21,196 nt of DNA from Isohypsibius dastychi. Its lineage: Eukaryota; Tardigrada; Eutardigrada; Parachela; Isohypsibiidae. Made by a program: the position numbers and the translations under genes. Under the pieces are notes generated by a model. It worked only from the letters and a program-made list of their open reading frames with translations. It searched no databases and was not told where the DNA came from. Below, piece after piece: positions 20,735-21,196 of this stretch; position 1 is the stretch's first letter; each line of letters begins with the position of its first letter. Where the stretch lies: the NCBI GenBank assembly GCA_034696485.1, contig JAQIWT010000399.1:1-21196 (forward strand), given 5' to 3'.

Positions 20735-21196
20735 TCCGAAGGTTCAAAACACAAAAAAATCACAGCAACGTGTGTGCAAACTCAAAGCATCCGTCGCAGA
20801 TATCACAGGTGGACAAACATAAACACGCTATTTCATCGTGCGATTTTGGACGATTTCGGTGGAGATATGACGTCTACCCTGGATATAATAAATTCTGACT
20901 CAGCTCCAAACACGGGACATTAAAGCAGGATCCTGTAGATAAAGTTCCGCGATACTCTATCAAACGAAACAAAATCTCCGAATATATTCCACGTCAGCTC
21001 AGCTGAAGAAGGTACTGTACAGTAACAGACTGCATGTTTCAGAATCGAGGCGGAACTGTGTGTTTCCCGGTAATTGCCTGAGTGAGTCATGAGTTTCAAC
21101 ACCACGTGGTAGATTTGTCATTGGGGGGATTGCGCTAAGCGCAAAAAGCGATGACACCATGCCACCATCCATTTTCAAATCGACCAATCTCGGTCG
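20735..21196. other. Region upstream of SEC16
   Basis: This region presumably holds the SEC16 promoter and 5' UTR. I see no exon of a known family in it. A plus-strand ATG near the right edge is listed separately. Confidence 0.45.
21159..21196 (+). CDS. Possible first exon of a divergent gene cut by the window edge
   Basis: An ATG in a good context (CACCATGCC) opens a frame, MPPSIFKSTNLG, that runs off the right edge. Divergent neighbours start similarly elsewhere in this window. Twelve codons are too few to identify a product or to exclude chance. Confidence 0.2.
   Translation, partial: MPPSIFKSTNLG

Noticed and set aside
1-21196. Bacterial or mobile systems, CRISPR arrays, tRNA and rRNA genes
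   Set aside because: The window is intron-rich animal DNA. No regularly spaced repeats, transposase or reverse transcriptase frames, or RNA-gene signatures were recognised by eye.

Overview
The window is nuclear DNA from a compact animal genome. Eight protein-coding genes (one cut by the left edge) lie in 21 kb. Nearly all are split into short exons by very short GT-AG introns, mostly about 50-65 nt, and the joins were checked for reading phase across whole genes. Tight spacing, tiny introns, polypyrimidine-AG sites just before some start codons and a possible two-gene tandem transcript suggest a nematode. Intron size and moderate base composition resemble clade I (Trichuris-like) worms, but this is a guess from gene style. 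No marker gene is present to prove it, and tardigrades or rotifers with short introns are not excluded.

Layout, left to right: PLRG1 spliceosomal WD40 protein (minus, 3' part missing at the left edge, starts at 1680); TMEM185 membrane protein (plus, 2435-4078, 9 exons, 350 aa); a filamin + six-blade NHL protein of the TRIM2/TRIM3 type without visible RING, B-box or coiled coil (minus, 4340-6834); an FKBP8/FKBP38-like protein (minus, 7841-10009); NDUFAF3 complex I assembly factor (minus, 10519-11548); AAMP WD40 protein (plus, 11885-13503); an unrecognised spliced 67-residue basic protein just after it (plus, 13543-13855); and SEC16, the ER-exit-site scaffold (minus, 13876-20734, 9 exons, about 2026 aa), with a very long charged coiled coil ahead of its central domain. 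A further plus-strand gene may begin at 21159.

Gene order shows two head-to-head pairs (PLRG1/TMEM185; NDUFAF3/AAMP, 336 bp apart) and two tail-to-tail pairs (TMEM185/TRIM-NHL; small gene/SEC16). In the second tail-to-tail pair the poly(A) signal of the small gene shares a base with the SEC16 stop codon. The genes are housekeeping functions (splicing, ER export, mitochondria, ribosome or cytoskeleton-linked WD40) and do not form one pathway. No transposon, CRISPR array, tRNA or rRNA was recognised.

The points most worth a second look are the 67-aa gene, the RBCC-less TRIM2/3-type protein, the coiled-coil-bearing SEC16 with repeated tryptophan motifs, and the competing 3' ends of the FKBP8-like gene.
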